Origin: Cytophagales bacterium
Lineage (GTDB): Bacteria > Bacteroidota > Bacteroidia > Cytophagales > Cyclobacteriaceae
DNA length: 10,564 bases
Assembly (NCBI GenBank): GCA_003500135.1
Contig: DNTA01000302.1
Span: 1 to 10,564 of the forward strand
Direction: 5' to 3'
Shown here: piece after piece, positions 1 to 6,525 of the stretch
Layout: every line of letters begins with the position of its first letter
Position numbering within the stretch: the first letter of the stretch is position 1
Program-made: the position numbers and the translations under genes
The notes under the pieces: generated by a model
The model's database searches: none
Seen by the model: only the letters and a program-made list of their open reading frames with translations
Told to the model about the DNA's origin: nothing

Positions 1-2021
1 TAAATCGATCCGTAATAGCCACTTCCGCTCAGATTAAGGATTACTATGAGAATCATGAGAAATTAGTCGAAGCATTAAACAACGTTCCGAAAAGTGAACT
101 AAAAAAGTGTTCCGATTATTATTCATCAAGATCAGGTGTAATTGTCGATTTACGAAAAGAACTTGTTGAATTTCTAAAAAGTGGAGAAACTCTTACCGTT
201 GAGATTCTTGAAAATTTATTGAATAAACATAGAAACGGAAAAGAAAACCAGTTTAGAGTTTATAAGCAATGGTTTAGTTTATTTTATCCACCAATTACTT
301 TTTACGGGCATAATCCAATTCGAGATTTTATTAATTCATTTATTAAGCAGTTATGCTCAGACCTTAAATTAGAGGGTAAAGTAAATAATACGGTAATTGA
401 TTTTCAAGGAGCACGCCAACAAGGGAGTGATAGACTTTGGTTTGCAATTTATAATAAGGAACAAGAATCTCAATCTACAGGAATTCAGTTTTTTCTTGAC
501 TTCCATCATGGTAAAGTGAGTTATGGAGTTTACAGACATAGTGATGAGACTTTTTTAAAGGAGCGAGTTACGAATACACCAGATGAATTTGATTATAAAG
601 AGTTAATCAATTATTTCAAATCCGAAGTTGATATAATTCTAAACGATTCTCCTAAGAATGTTAAAACTTCGTCGGTTGCTAAAATCCAAAAGGATATATC
701 GGATAATTTAACAGAAAACCTTAATGTAATTTTGTTTGGCCCTCCTGGAACTGGTAAAACATATGAATTAAGCACTTATTACTTTAATAAATTTACTTCA
801 AGAAAATCAACAGTATCAAGGGATGAATTTTTGAAATCTTTTGTTGTTGACAGAGTATGGTGGGAAATTATAGCCCTTGTTTTATTGGACATTGGAAGAT
901 GTAAAGTCGCTGATATTTTCAATCATGAATTATTACAGCTAAAAGCCTCACTTTCAAGCTCAACAACTGTTACACCAACTATCTGGGGACAATTGCAAAG
1001 CCATACAATTGAATCTTGTGAGAGTGTAAAGGTTAGTAAAAAAGGCTCACCTTTGATTTTCAATAAAACTGACGATAAATATTGGGAAATAGTTAACGAG
1101 GAGGTTGTTCAACAAACACCTGAGTTATTAAAATTACACGAGGAAGTAAAAGGTTTTAGCGAAGATTCCGACATTGAAATTCGCAGATATGAATTCGTCA
1201 CATTTCACCAATCCTTTACTTATGAGGATTTTGTAGAAGGTATTAAACCGAACTTTAATGAGGGTGAAAATGATTTGACCTACAAAATTGAAGATGGAAT
1301 CTTTAAAAAAATGTGTTTAAAGGCACGAAAAGATCCTGACCAAAACTATGCAATTTTTATTGATGAAATTAATCGGGGGAATATCTCACAAATATTTGGT
1401 GAGCTTATCACTTTGATTGAAGAAGATAAAAGAGAAGGAGAAGAAAACGAACTTTCGGTTATTCTACCCTATTCTAAAACGAAGTTTAGTATTCCAACAA
1501 ACTTATACATAATTGGCACAATGAATACGGCTGATCGAAGTGTTGAAGCACTTGATACCGCTTTAAGAAGAAGATTTAGTTTTGTTGAAATGCCACCAAA
1601 ACCTGATTTGATTAAAACAGTCGGTAAAGCAACTGATGGATTAATAAACGAAATAGATTTGGTTGAGCTTTTAAAAGTGATTAATAAAAGAATTGAAAAG
1701 CTTGTTGATAAAGACCATATGATCGGGCATAGTTATTTATTGAATATCAATAATCTATCTGCATTAAAAAAAGCTTTCAATAATAAAATACTTCCCTTAC
1801 TCCAAGAATATTTTTACGGTGATTTTGGCAAAATTGGTCTTGTCCTTGGAAAAGGTTTTATAGAAGATAATCAAAACGATTTGGACGTAGATGTATTTGC
1901 TCAATATGATGAGTACGACAGTAGTTCATTGATTGAACGCAAAGTTTATCGACTAAAAGACGCTGTAAAAATGAGTGATGATGAATTCACTGCTGCAATT
2001 AACTTACTTTTAAAGAAATAA
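1..2021 (+). CDS. mcrB: McrB-type AAA+ GTPase of a type IV McrBC restriction system, 5' end outside the window
   Basis: This is the motor subunit of an McrBC-type restriction system, which in known members binds modified DNA, translocates with GTP and drives McrC cleavage. The frame is open from base 3 to the TAA at 2019-2021 (672 visible residues) with no ATG in its first 70 codons. The first possible start is a TTG at 219, so the true start is probably left of the window. Counting from the codon at 3, Walker A GPPGTGKT is at 246-253, the block FHQSFTYEDFVEGIKP precedes Walker B (IFIDEINRG, D454-E455), the McrB signature MNTADRS is at 507-513, and RRR at 522-524 is a likely arginine finger. 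About 90 to 95 residues between Walker A and the YEDF block look like a winged-helix insert (near 850-1100). The N-terminal part (QGSDRLWFAIYN, FFLDFHHGKVSYGVY) loosely recalls the MrcB-type N-terminal domain, DUF3578. It is AT-rich compared with the his genes. The McrB call is firm; target specificity is unknown. Confidence 0.93.
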   Translation, partial: NRSVIATSAQIKDYYENHEKLVEALNNVPKSELKKCSDYYSSRSGVIVDLRKELVEFLKSGETLTVEILENLLNKHRNGKENQFRVYKQWFSLFYPPITFYGHNPIRDFINSFIKQLCSDLKLEGKVNNTVIDFQGARQQGSDRLWFAIYNKEQESQSTGIQFFLDFHHGKVSYGVYRHSDETFLKERVTNTPDEFDYKELINYFKSEVDIILNDSPKNVKTSSVAKIQKDISDNLTENLNVILFGPPGTGKTYELSTYYFNKFTSRKSTVSRDEFLKSFVVDRVWWEIIALVLLDIGRCKVADIFNHELLQLKASLSSSTTVTPTIWGQLQSHTIESCESVKVSKKGSPLIFNKTDDKYWEIVNEEVVQQTPELLKLHEEVKGFSEDSDIEIRRYEFVTFHQSFTYEDFVEGIKPNFNEGENDLTYKIEDGIFKKMCLKARKDPDQNYAIFIDEINRGNISQIFGELITLIEEDKREGEENELSVILPYSKTKFSIPTNLYIIGTMNTADRSVEALDTALRRRFSFVEMPPKPDLIKTVGKATDGLINEIDLVELLKVINKRIEKLVDKDHMIGHSYLLNINNLSALKKAFNNKILPLLQEYFYGDFGKIGLVLGKGFIEDNQNDLDVDVFAQYDEYDSSSLIERKVYRLKDAVKMSDDEFTAAINLLLKK

Positions 2022-2025
2022 TGAT

Positions 2026-3267
2026 TTGATTAAGAATCAGTCACATATAACAGTTTTTGAGCACGATAGAATTCATATTGATCGGGGTAATAATCGTATA
2101 ACTCCAAGTCAATTAAAAGCTTTGCAACAGTTTTATGGAGAAAGCGGTGTTCCATATTTCGACTTGATTCATAACGGGTTAAAATTCAATGAATATGTTG
2201 GTGTATTAATGGTTGGTAAAACAACAATTGAAATTTTACCCAAAGCTGACAAAGACCTTGAAACCAAAGATTGGAGGAAAGTCTTAATTGGAATGCTACA
2301 CGCAGTTGGTTTATTCGATATTCATACGCCAAGTTCAACCTCTCTTGATCTTCGTGCAAATTCGATTTTAGAATTGTATTTTGAACTTTTCGTTTGTGAA
2401 CTTGAATATTTGCTACATGGTGGATTAATAAAGAAGTACAGAAAAACGTCTGGTAATTTAAATTCGTTAAAAGGGAGTATTCATTTTCCAAAACACATTA
2501 ACTCAAACCTAATTCATAAAGAACGTTTCTTTGTCAATTATACAACATACGACAAAGAGCATATATTTCATCAAATATTATTCAAGTCGCTTAGACTATT
2601 GCAGAAAATTAATAGTAATGTTAAACTGCAAAGCAGAATTACTTCGTTGTTGCTGGACTTTCCAGAAATGCCAGATATAAAGGTTTCGGAAAATACCTTT
2701 AATCGAATAATTTACGATAGGAAATCAAATAAATATAAAAACTCGATTGAGATTGCGAGGCTGTTACTTTTAAATTACCATCCTGATATAAAAGTCGGTA
2801 CAAATGATGTCCTTGCACTCATGTTTGATATGAATTATTTATGGGAACGATTTGTATATTCAAGTTTACGGAAACATAAAGAGGTTGGAAGCACGATAAC
2901 AGCGCAAAATACAAAGGATTTTTGGAAACCAACAGTTGGTTATAATTCAAAAATGAAACCTGACATTGTAATAAATAAGGACAAAGATGATTGCATTGTT
3001 TTAGATACAAAATGGAAAAATCTCAAACAGAGTAATCCATCACCACATGATTTGAGACAAATGTATGTTTACATGAAATATTATAATGCAAAACGTGTGG
3101 CTTTAGTTTACCCTAATGCGGAATCGAGTATTAAATCAGGACTTTTCTACAAAGAGACAGATTCTGAGTTAAGTAACAATGATTGTAGTCTGATTTCAAT
3201 AGGTGTGATTGAAGATATAAAACAATGGCAGACAAAGATATATGAACAAATAAATGATTGGAAATAG
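2026..3267 (+). CDS. mcrC: McrC, nuclease subunit of the McrBC system
   Basis: This is the DNA-cleaving partner of McrB, acting in the cytoplasm on DNA recognised by the McrB complex. The 413-residue product has the typical McrC N-terminal part (ITVFEHDRI near residue 8, GVLMVGKTTIEILPKAD near 60-75). It also has a C-terminal PD-(D/E)xK nuclease core: P312-D313 (KPDIVI), then D327-T-K329 (VLDTKWKNL). The catalytic residues are intact. It is somewhat longer than the E. coli protein (about 348). The frame opens at 2014, after an in-frame stop, and its first usable codon is the TTG at 2026, four bases after the mcrB stop. An ATG at 2021 overlaps the mcrB stop as TAATG, but lies in another frame and ends after two codons. 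The real start is therefore either TTG or obscured by a one-base indel. Co-transcription with mcrB is almost certain. Confidence 0.93.
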   Translation: MIKNQSHITVFEHDRIHIDRGNNRITPSQLKALQQFYGESGVPYFDLIHNGLKFNEYVGVLMVGKTTIEILPKADKDLETKDWRKVLIGMLHAVGLFDIHTPSSTSLDLRANSILELYFELFVCELEYLLHGGLIKKYRKTSGNLNSLKGSIHFPKHINSNLIHKERFFVNYTTYDKEHIFHQILFKSLRLLQKINSNVKLQSRITSLLLDFPEMPDIKVSENTFNRIIYDRKSNKYKNSIEIARLLLLNYHPDIKVGTNDVLALMFDMNYLWERFVYSSLRKHKEVGSTITAQNTKDFWKPTVGYNSKMKPDIVINKDKDDCIVLDTKWKNLKQSNPSPHDLRQMYVYMKYYNAKRVALVYPNAESSIKSGLFYKETDSELSNNDCSLISIGVIEDIKQWQTKIYEQINDWK

Positions 3268-3288
3268 AATGCACGAGAGCACAACACG

Positions 3289-3396
3289 GTATATAAAACA
3301 TTTGGCGGAAAGTGCTAATTTTAAGGGCAGTACAATTAATTTACATCGCAACGGTTTGATAGGAAATCGCTTTGAAATGCCAAACGTTTCATATAC
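3289..3396. repeat. Long imperfect inverted repeat (hairpin) just downstream of mcrC
   Basis: The arms 3289-3306 and 3379-3396 pair at 16 of 18 positions. Both mismatches are A-C on the + strand and therefore G-T (wobble) if the bottom strand folds. A second stem follows inside after an internal loop: 3309-3314 with 3368-3373, six pairs with one wobble. It starts 21 bases after the mcrC stop. Size and bulged architecture recall integron attC sites or large Bacteroidota intergenic hairpins, but I cannot see canonical R boxes (GTTRRRY). It may also serve as a transcript 3' end. Confidence 0.6.
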
Positions 3397-3426
3397 GCAA
3401 CCGGTACCGATTATATATGCCTTATT

Positions 3427-3463
3427 CAAAACCTGGCCGGGTTTTGCCTGTAACATAAGTATG
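3427..3463 (+). repeat. REP-like palindromic unit, copy 1
   Basis: The unit is a 20-nt near-perfect palindrome (3427-3446, CAAAACC-TGGCCG-GGTTTTG, with a single T-G pair), followed by a short spacer and the box CATAAGTATG (3454-3463). It is preceded by GCCTTAT (3419-3425), which recurs as GCCTTTAT before copy 2. It is the same family as the units at 3494-3529 and 3546-3582. Confidence 0.75.
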
Positions 3464-3493
3464 TCATACCCTACTACCTGGGTAGCCTTTATA

Positions 3494-3529
3494 CAAAACC
3501 CGGGCCGGCTTTTATAAGGCATAAGTATG
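3494..3529 (+). repeat. REP-like palindromic unit, copy 2
   Basis: This is a direct repeat of copy 1. Its core 3494-3513 is CAAAACCCGGGCCGGCTTTT, a less perfect palindrome, and the identical 10-nt box CATAAGTATG is at 3520-3529. Core start to box is 26 nt, against 27 in copy 1. The surrounding GCCTTTAT (3485-3492) and ATAAGGC (3514-3520) add a flanking inverted repeat, so this copy could form a longer hairpin. Confidence 0.7.
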
Positions 3530-3545
3530 CCTAGCCCCCCCATCA

Positions 3546-3582
3546 CATACTTCGGGCAGGACCAAAACCCGGCCAGGTTTTG
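3546..3582 (-). repeat. REP-like palindromic unit, copy 3, inverted
   Basis: The core 3563-3582 is the exact 20-nt reverse complement of the core of copy 1 (3427-3446). Read on the - strand, the box CGAAGTATG (3554-3546) follows at a core-to-box distance of 28 nt, close to the 26-27 nt of the direct copies. This conserved spacing argues that the whole 37-nt unit is the repeat, not the palindrome alone. Confidence 0.75.
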
Positions 3583-3839
3583 GAAGGAACGCTTTTAGTC
3601 AAGTAATATTTGGTTTATTTGTTATTCGCATATTAATCGTACGAAGTATGGCCCAGATAATACATTTACGATTACATCAAACCAAAATTTTTTAAAGCCT
3701 CAAAGCAATTCTATAAAATGAATTATTTTACTTTCATTGTACAAAGTATTTCTAAAGAATTACAATATCCTATATTACCAAACACAATAAGTTTTATTAT
3801 ACCTTCAAATCCCTTAAACTTGCACTTCATTTATTTAGC

Positions 3840-4421
3840 ATGAACCTAGCCATAATTAAATACAATGCGGGAAATGTGGTTTCGGTCACCAATGCCTTGA
3901 ACCGATTAGGTGTAGAACCCTTTTTAACTGATGACCCTGAAAAGCTTCAACAGGCGGATAAAGTGATCTTTCCGGGTGTGGGTGAAGCCAGTACAGCAAT
4001 GCGGTATCTTAAATCAAAAGGCCTGGAGCAACTGATCCCGCAATTGAAGCAACCCTTTTTGGGAATATGCCTGGGCCTTCAGCTTATGTGTCGTTACTCT
4101 GAAGAGAATGATTCGCAATGCCTTGATATTTTCGATCTCGATGTGAAGAAATTCCCGGCTAAAGCCAAGGTTCCTCAAATTGGCTGGAATGCATTGACTG
4201 ATATTACATCGCCGTTATTCAGCGGGTTGCCAAAGGTGCCCTATGTATATTTTGTACATAGCTATTATGCCGAACTTGGCGAGTATACAATTGCCCGGTC
4301 TGAATATGTATTGCCATTCAGCGCCGCCCTGCATCGCGATAATTTCTATGCCATCCAGGCACATCCTGAAAAGAGTGGCGCTACCGGCAGCAAGATCCTC
4401 CAGAACTTTTTAGACTTATAA
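3840..4421 (+). CDS. hisH: Imidazole glycerol phosphate synthase, glutaminase subunit HisH
   Basis: HisH hydrolyses glutamine and passes ammonia to HisF, which makes imidazole glycerol phosphate and AICAR from PRFAR (histidine biosynthesis, cytoplasm). The 193-residue length is normal for the family. The class I amidotransferase triad is complete: nucleophile C77 in GICLGLQ, and H175 and E177 in QAHPEKSG; PGVG (45-48) contributes the oxyanion region. The ATG at 3840 fits the family N-terminus (LAIIKYNAGNVVSV). It is the first gene of a tight operon, with hisA 11 bases downstream. hisB would usually stand directly upstream in Bacteroidota, but here there is a repeat-rich spacer and the McrBC module, so its promoter must lie in that spacer or read through it. 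Confidence 0.97.
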   Translation: MNLAIIKYNAGNVVSVTNALNRLGVEPFLTDDPEKLQQADKVIFPGVGEASTAMRYLKSKGLEQLIPQLKQPFLGICLGLQLMCRYSEENDSQCLDIFDLDVKKFPAKAKVPQIGWNALTDITSPLFSGLPKVPYVYFVHSYYAELGEYTIARSEYVLPFSAALHRDNFYAIQAHPEKSGATGSKILQNFLDL

Positions 4422-4432
4422 AAATCCCATTT

Positions 4433-5152
4433 ATGTATATTATCCCGGCAATTGATATTATTGATGGTAAATGCGTAAGGCTTTCAAAAGGTGACTACAA
4501 CCAAATGAAAGTCTACAACGAAGACCCGCTGGAAGTGGCCAGGACTTTCGAAGATCATGGTATTGAGCGACTGCATCTGGTTGATCTTGATGGAGCCAAA
4601 GCCAAACATATTGTCAATTACGCCGTTTTAGAAAAAATTGCCGGAAAAACATCTTTAAAAATTGACTTTGGTGGAGGCGTACAATCTGATGAAGACCTGC
4701 ATATTGCCTTTGAAAGTGGCGCCCAACAGGTGACAGGAGGCAGTATTGCGGTTAAGTCGCCCGTGACTTTTGAAAGCTGGTTGCAAAAACATGGCCCTGA
4801 GAAATTGATTTTAGGCGCTGATGTAAAGGAAGGAAAAATAGCCGTAGCGGGCTGGCAAGAGAAAAGTAAGGTGGATCTCAATGACTTTTTGGAAAAATGG
4901 CAGAATGCCGGCGCCAAATATGTGATTTCTACTGATGTGAGCAAAGACGGTATGTTAAAAGGTCCTGCTACTGATATGTATAAAGATATGGCGGATGCTT
5001 TCCCGAGTTTTGAAATCATAGCAAGTGGCGGTGTGGGCTCTATGAAAGACATAGATGCCTTGAATGAGCTTAGTTTGTACGGAGTGATTGTTGGTAAAGC
5101 CATCTACGAAGGGAAAGTCACATTTGAAGAAATAGAAAAATACAACCAGTAA
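4433..5152 (+). CDS. hisA: ProFAR isomerase HisA
   Basis: HisA is 1-(5-phosphoribosyl)-5-[(5-phosphoribosylamino)methylideneamino]imidazole-4-carboxamide isomerase. It performs the Amadori rearrangement of ProFAR to PRFAR, the substrate of HisH/HisF. The 239-residue (beta/alpha)8 barrel is full length. The two catalytic aspartates are D8 (IPAID) and D130 (LGADVKEG). Phosphate-binding glycines are seen in TGGS (101-104) and ASGGVG (197-202). Its stop overlaps the hisF start by one base (TAATG at 5150-5154), which implies translational coupling with hisF, its homologous barrel. The start [10 protein letters not shown] matches the family. Confidence 0.97.
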   Translation: MYIIPAIDIIDGKCVRLSKGDYNQMKVYNEDPLEVARTFEDHGIERLHLVDLDGAKAKHIVNYAVLEKIAGKTSLKIDFGGGVQSDEDLHIAFESGAQQVTGGSIAVKSPVTFESWLQKHGPEKLILGADVKEGKIAVAGWQEKSKVDLNDFLEKWQNAGAKYVISTDVSKDGMLKGPATDMYKDMADAFPSFEIIASGGVGSMKDIDALNELSLYGVIVGKAIYEGKVTFEEIEKYNQ

Positions 5153-5913
5153 TGCTCACCAAAAGAATTATACCCTGTCTTGATGTAAAGGAAGGCCGGA
5201 CGGTCAAAGGAGTAAACTTTGTCAATCTCCGTGATGCCGGCGACGCCGTGGAACTTGCAGCAGCGTATGCCAGGCAGGGTGCCGATGAATTAGTATTTCT
5301 GGATATTACGGCTACGGTTGAAAAAAGGAAAACATTGGTAGAGCTGGTCAAAAGAGTGGCACACGAGATCAATATTCCTTTTACCGTTGGCGGGGGGATA
5401 TCTTCCGTGGAAGACGTAAGCGCCCTTTTAAATGCAGGAGCTGATAAAATATCAGTCAATAGTTCGGCGGTAAAGCGGCCGGAACTTATCAATGAGCTTG
5501 CACTGGAGTTTGGCAGCCAATGTGTGGTTGTTGCTATCGATACACGAAATGTAAATGGTGTCAACCTGGTACATACTCATGGCGGCCGTACACCTACTGA
5601 AATCATCACCGGAAAATGGGCCAGAGAAGTTGAAGAAAGAGGCGCCGGTGAGATCCTGTTAACCTCGATGGACCATGATGGCACGAAAAACGGTTTTGCC
5701 GATCAATTGACGGCTATAATTTCACGAAGTGCGGGTATTCCGGTCATTGCCTCCGGTGGAGCGGGGGCCGAGGGGCATTTTTTTAGTGTATTTGAAGAAG
5801 GTAAGGCCGATGCCGCCCTGGCTGCAAGTATTTTCCATTTTAATGAAATAACCATACCTTCGCTCAAAAAATATTTGGATCATAAAGGTGTGAGCATTCG
5901 CACCGACTTTTAA
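5152..5913 (+). CDS. hisF: Imidazole glycerol phosphate synthase, cyclase subunit HisF
   Basis: HisF is the synthase half of IGP synthase. It uses ammonia delivered from HisH to turn PRFAR into imidazole glycerol phosphate and AICAR. The 253 residues form the usual (beta/alpha)8 barrel. The catalytic aspartates are D11 ([10 protein letters not shown]) and D130 ([11 protein letters not shown]). The phosphate loops TVGGGI (78-83) and ASGGAG, and the C-terminal AASIFHF, are intact. The ATG at 5152 overlaps the hisA stop by one base, and hisIE follows after 9 bases. Nothing is unusual in the protein. Confidence 0.97.
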   Translation: MLTKRIIPCLDVKEGRTVKGVNFVNLRDAGDAVELAAAYARQGADELVFLDITATVEKRKTLVELVKRVAHEINIPFTVGGGISSVEDVSALLNAGADKISVNSSAVKRPELINELALEFGSQCVVVAIDTRNVNGVNLVHTHGGRTPTEIITGKWAREVEERGAGEILLTSMDHDGTKNGFADQLTAIISRSAGIPVIASGGAGAEGHFFSVFEEGKADAALAASIFHFNEITIPSLKKYLDHKGVSIRTDF

Positions 5914-5922
5914 AAGGACTAT

Positions 5923-6516
5923 ATGAAAGTTGATTTCGATAAAAATAACGATTTGGTACCGGCCATTATCCAGGACGAACACTCGCAAAAGGTGTTGATG
6001 CTGGGATATATGAATCAAGAAGCGTTGGAAAAAACTCAAAAGGAAGGTCGGGTGACTTTCTACAGCCGAAGTAAAAACCGGTTGTGGACGAAGGGCGAAA
6101 CCAGTGGGAATTATCTGAACCTTGTCAATATAGAATCGGACTGTGATCATGATACGTTGCTGGTTACTGTCAATCCGGTGGGTCCGGTATGCCATACCGG
6201 TTCCGATACCTGTTTCGATCACAAAAACCAGCCCAATGCTTTTTTTCTCAATTATCTTCAGCAGGTTATTAAATTGAGAAAAAATGATGGCCCCGGTAAA
6301 TCTTACACCAAATCACTATTTGACAAAGGAATCAATAAAATTGCTCAAAAAGTCGGTGAAGAAGCCGTGGAGCTGGTCATCGAAGCCAAAGAAAGCAATG
6401 ATGAACTTTTTAAAAACGAGGCCGCAGACCTGCTGTTCCACCTTTTGGTTTTATTAGAGGAAAAAGGATTTGATTTGAATGATATAATTGAGGTTTTACA
6501 CGCCCGGCATAAATAA
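5923..6516 (+). CDS. hisI: Bifunctional phosphoribosyl-AMP cyclohydrolase / phosphoribosyl-ATP pyrophosphatase HisIE
   Basis: HisIE performs the second and third steps of histidine synthesis: removal of pyrophosphate from PR-ATP (HisE half) and ring opening of PR-AMP (HisI half). HisI covers about residues 1-105, with metal-binding D73-C-D75-H-D77 and the zinc cysteines C90 and C97 in VCHTGSDTCF. HisE covers about 110-197, with GEEAVE (145-150) and EAADLLFH (166-173). The 197-residue length is typical of the fused form. An AAAGGA-like ribosome-binding site stands just before the ATG, in the 9-base gap after hisF. It closes the his set in this window; ctlX follows after 9 bases. Confidence 0.96.
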   Translation: MKVDFDKNNDLVPAIIQDEHSQKVLMLGYMNQEALEKTQKEGRVTFYSRSKNRLWTKGETSGNYLNLVNIESDCDHDTLLVTVNPVGPVCHTGSDTCFDHKNQPNAFFLNYLQQVIKLRKNDGPGKSYTKSLFDKGINKIAQKVGEEAVELVIEAKESNDELFKNEAADLLFHLLVLLEEKGFDLNDIIEVLHARHK

Positions 6517-6525
6517 GATAAAATA

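Larger units (their letters stand above)
3268..3839. other. Non-coding spacer between mcrC and hisH, rich in inverted repeats
   Basis: No convincing gene lies in these 572 bases. From left to right they hold a long imperfect hairpin (3289-3396), an 8-bp palindrome CGGTACCG (3402-3409), three REP-like palindromic units (3427-3582), an orphan copy of the unit's CGAAGTATG box (3642-3650), and about 190 bases of AT-rich sequence before hisH. A weak Bacteroidota -7 candidate, TAAGTTTT at 3788-3795 (7 of 8 to TAnnTTTG), could drive hisH from about 45 bases upstream, but no TTTG box lies at the usual distance. I saw no histidine-codon-rich leader peptide and no tRNA. Confidence 0.75.

Noticed and set aside
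3278..3409. Canonical integron attC site after mcrC
   Set aside because: The hairpin is attC-like in size and bulges, but the flanks lack matching RYYYAAC and GTTRRRY boxes and no integrase or cassette array is visible; kept only as an attC-like possibility.
3254..3517. An 87-codon open frame on the + strand after mcrC
   Set aside because: It runs through the long hairpin and the palindromic repeats, overlaps the end of mcrC, and its product has no recognisable motif; its openness is explained by the repeats.
3494..3520. Intrinsic terminator of mcrC at the second palindrome
   Set aside because: The core has an internal mismatch and only four T before ATAAGG; it may end transcripts but does not meet a confident terminator pattern.
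3196..3546. A 116-codon open frame on the - strand across mcrC and the spacer
   Set aside because: It overlaps mcrC and the repeat cluster; the hydrophobic tail comes from AT-rich antisense sequence and no start signal is seen.
3419..3582. CRISPR array
   Set aside because: There are only three units, one inverted, with unequal short spacing and no cas genes; this is a palindromic repeat family, not a CRISPR.
3609..3686. Short inverted repeat TTTGGTTT (3609-3616) / AAACCAAA (3679-3686)
   Set aside because: Eight low-complexity bases at about 60-base distance in AT-rich DNA are easily due to chance.
3600..3839. Histidine attenuator or T-box leader before hisH
   Set aside because: No run of histidine codons in a small frame and no T-box features were seen.
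4618..5103. Long antisense open frames opposite the his genes (also 5118-5564, 5722-6222, 6583-7044)
   Set aside because: These are shadows of well-supported genes on the other strand, with no independent motif or start signal.
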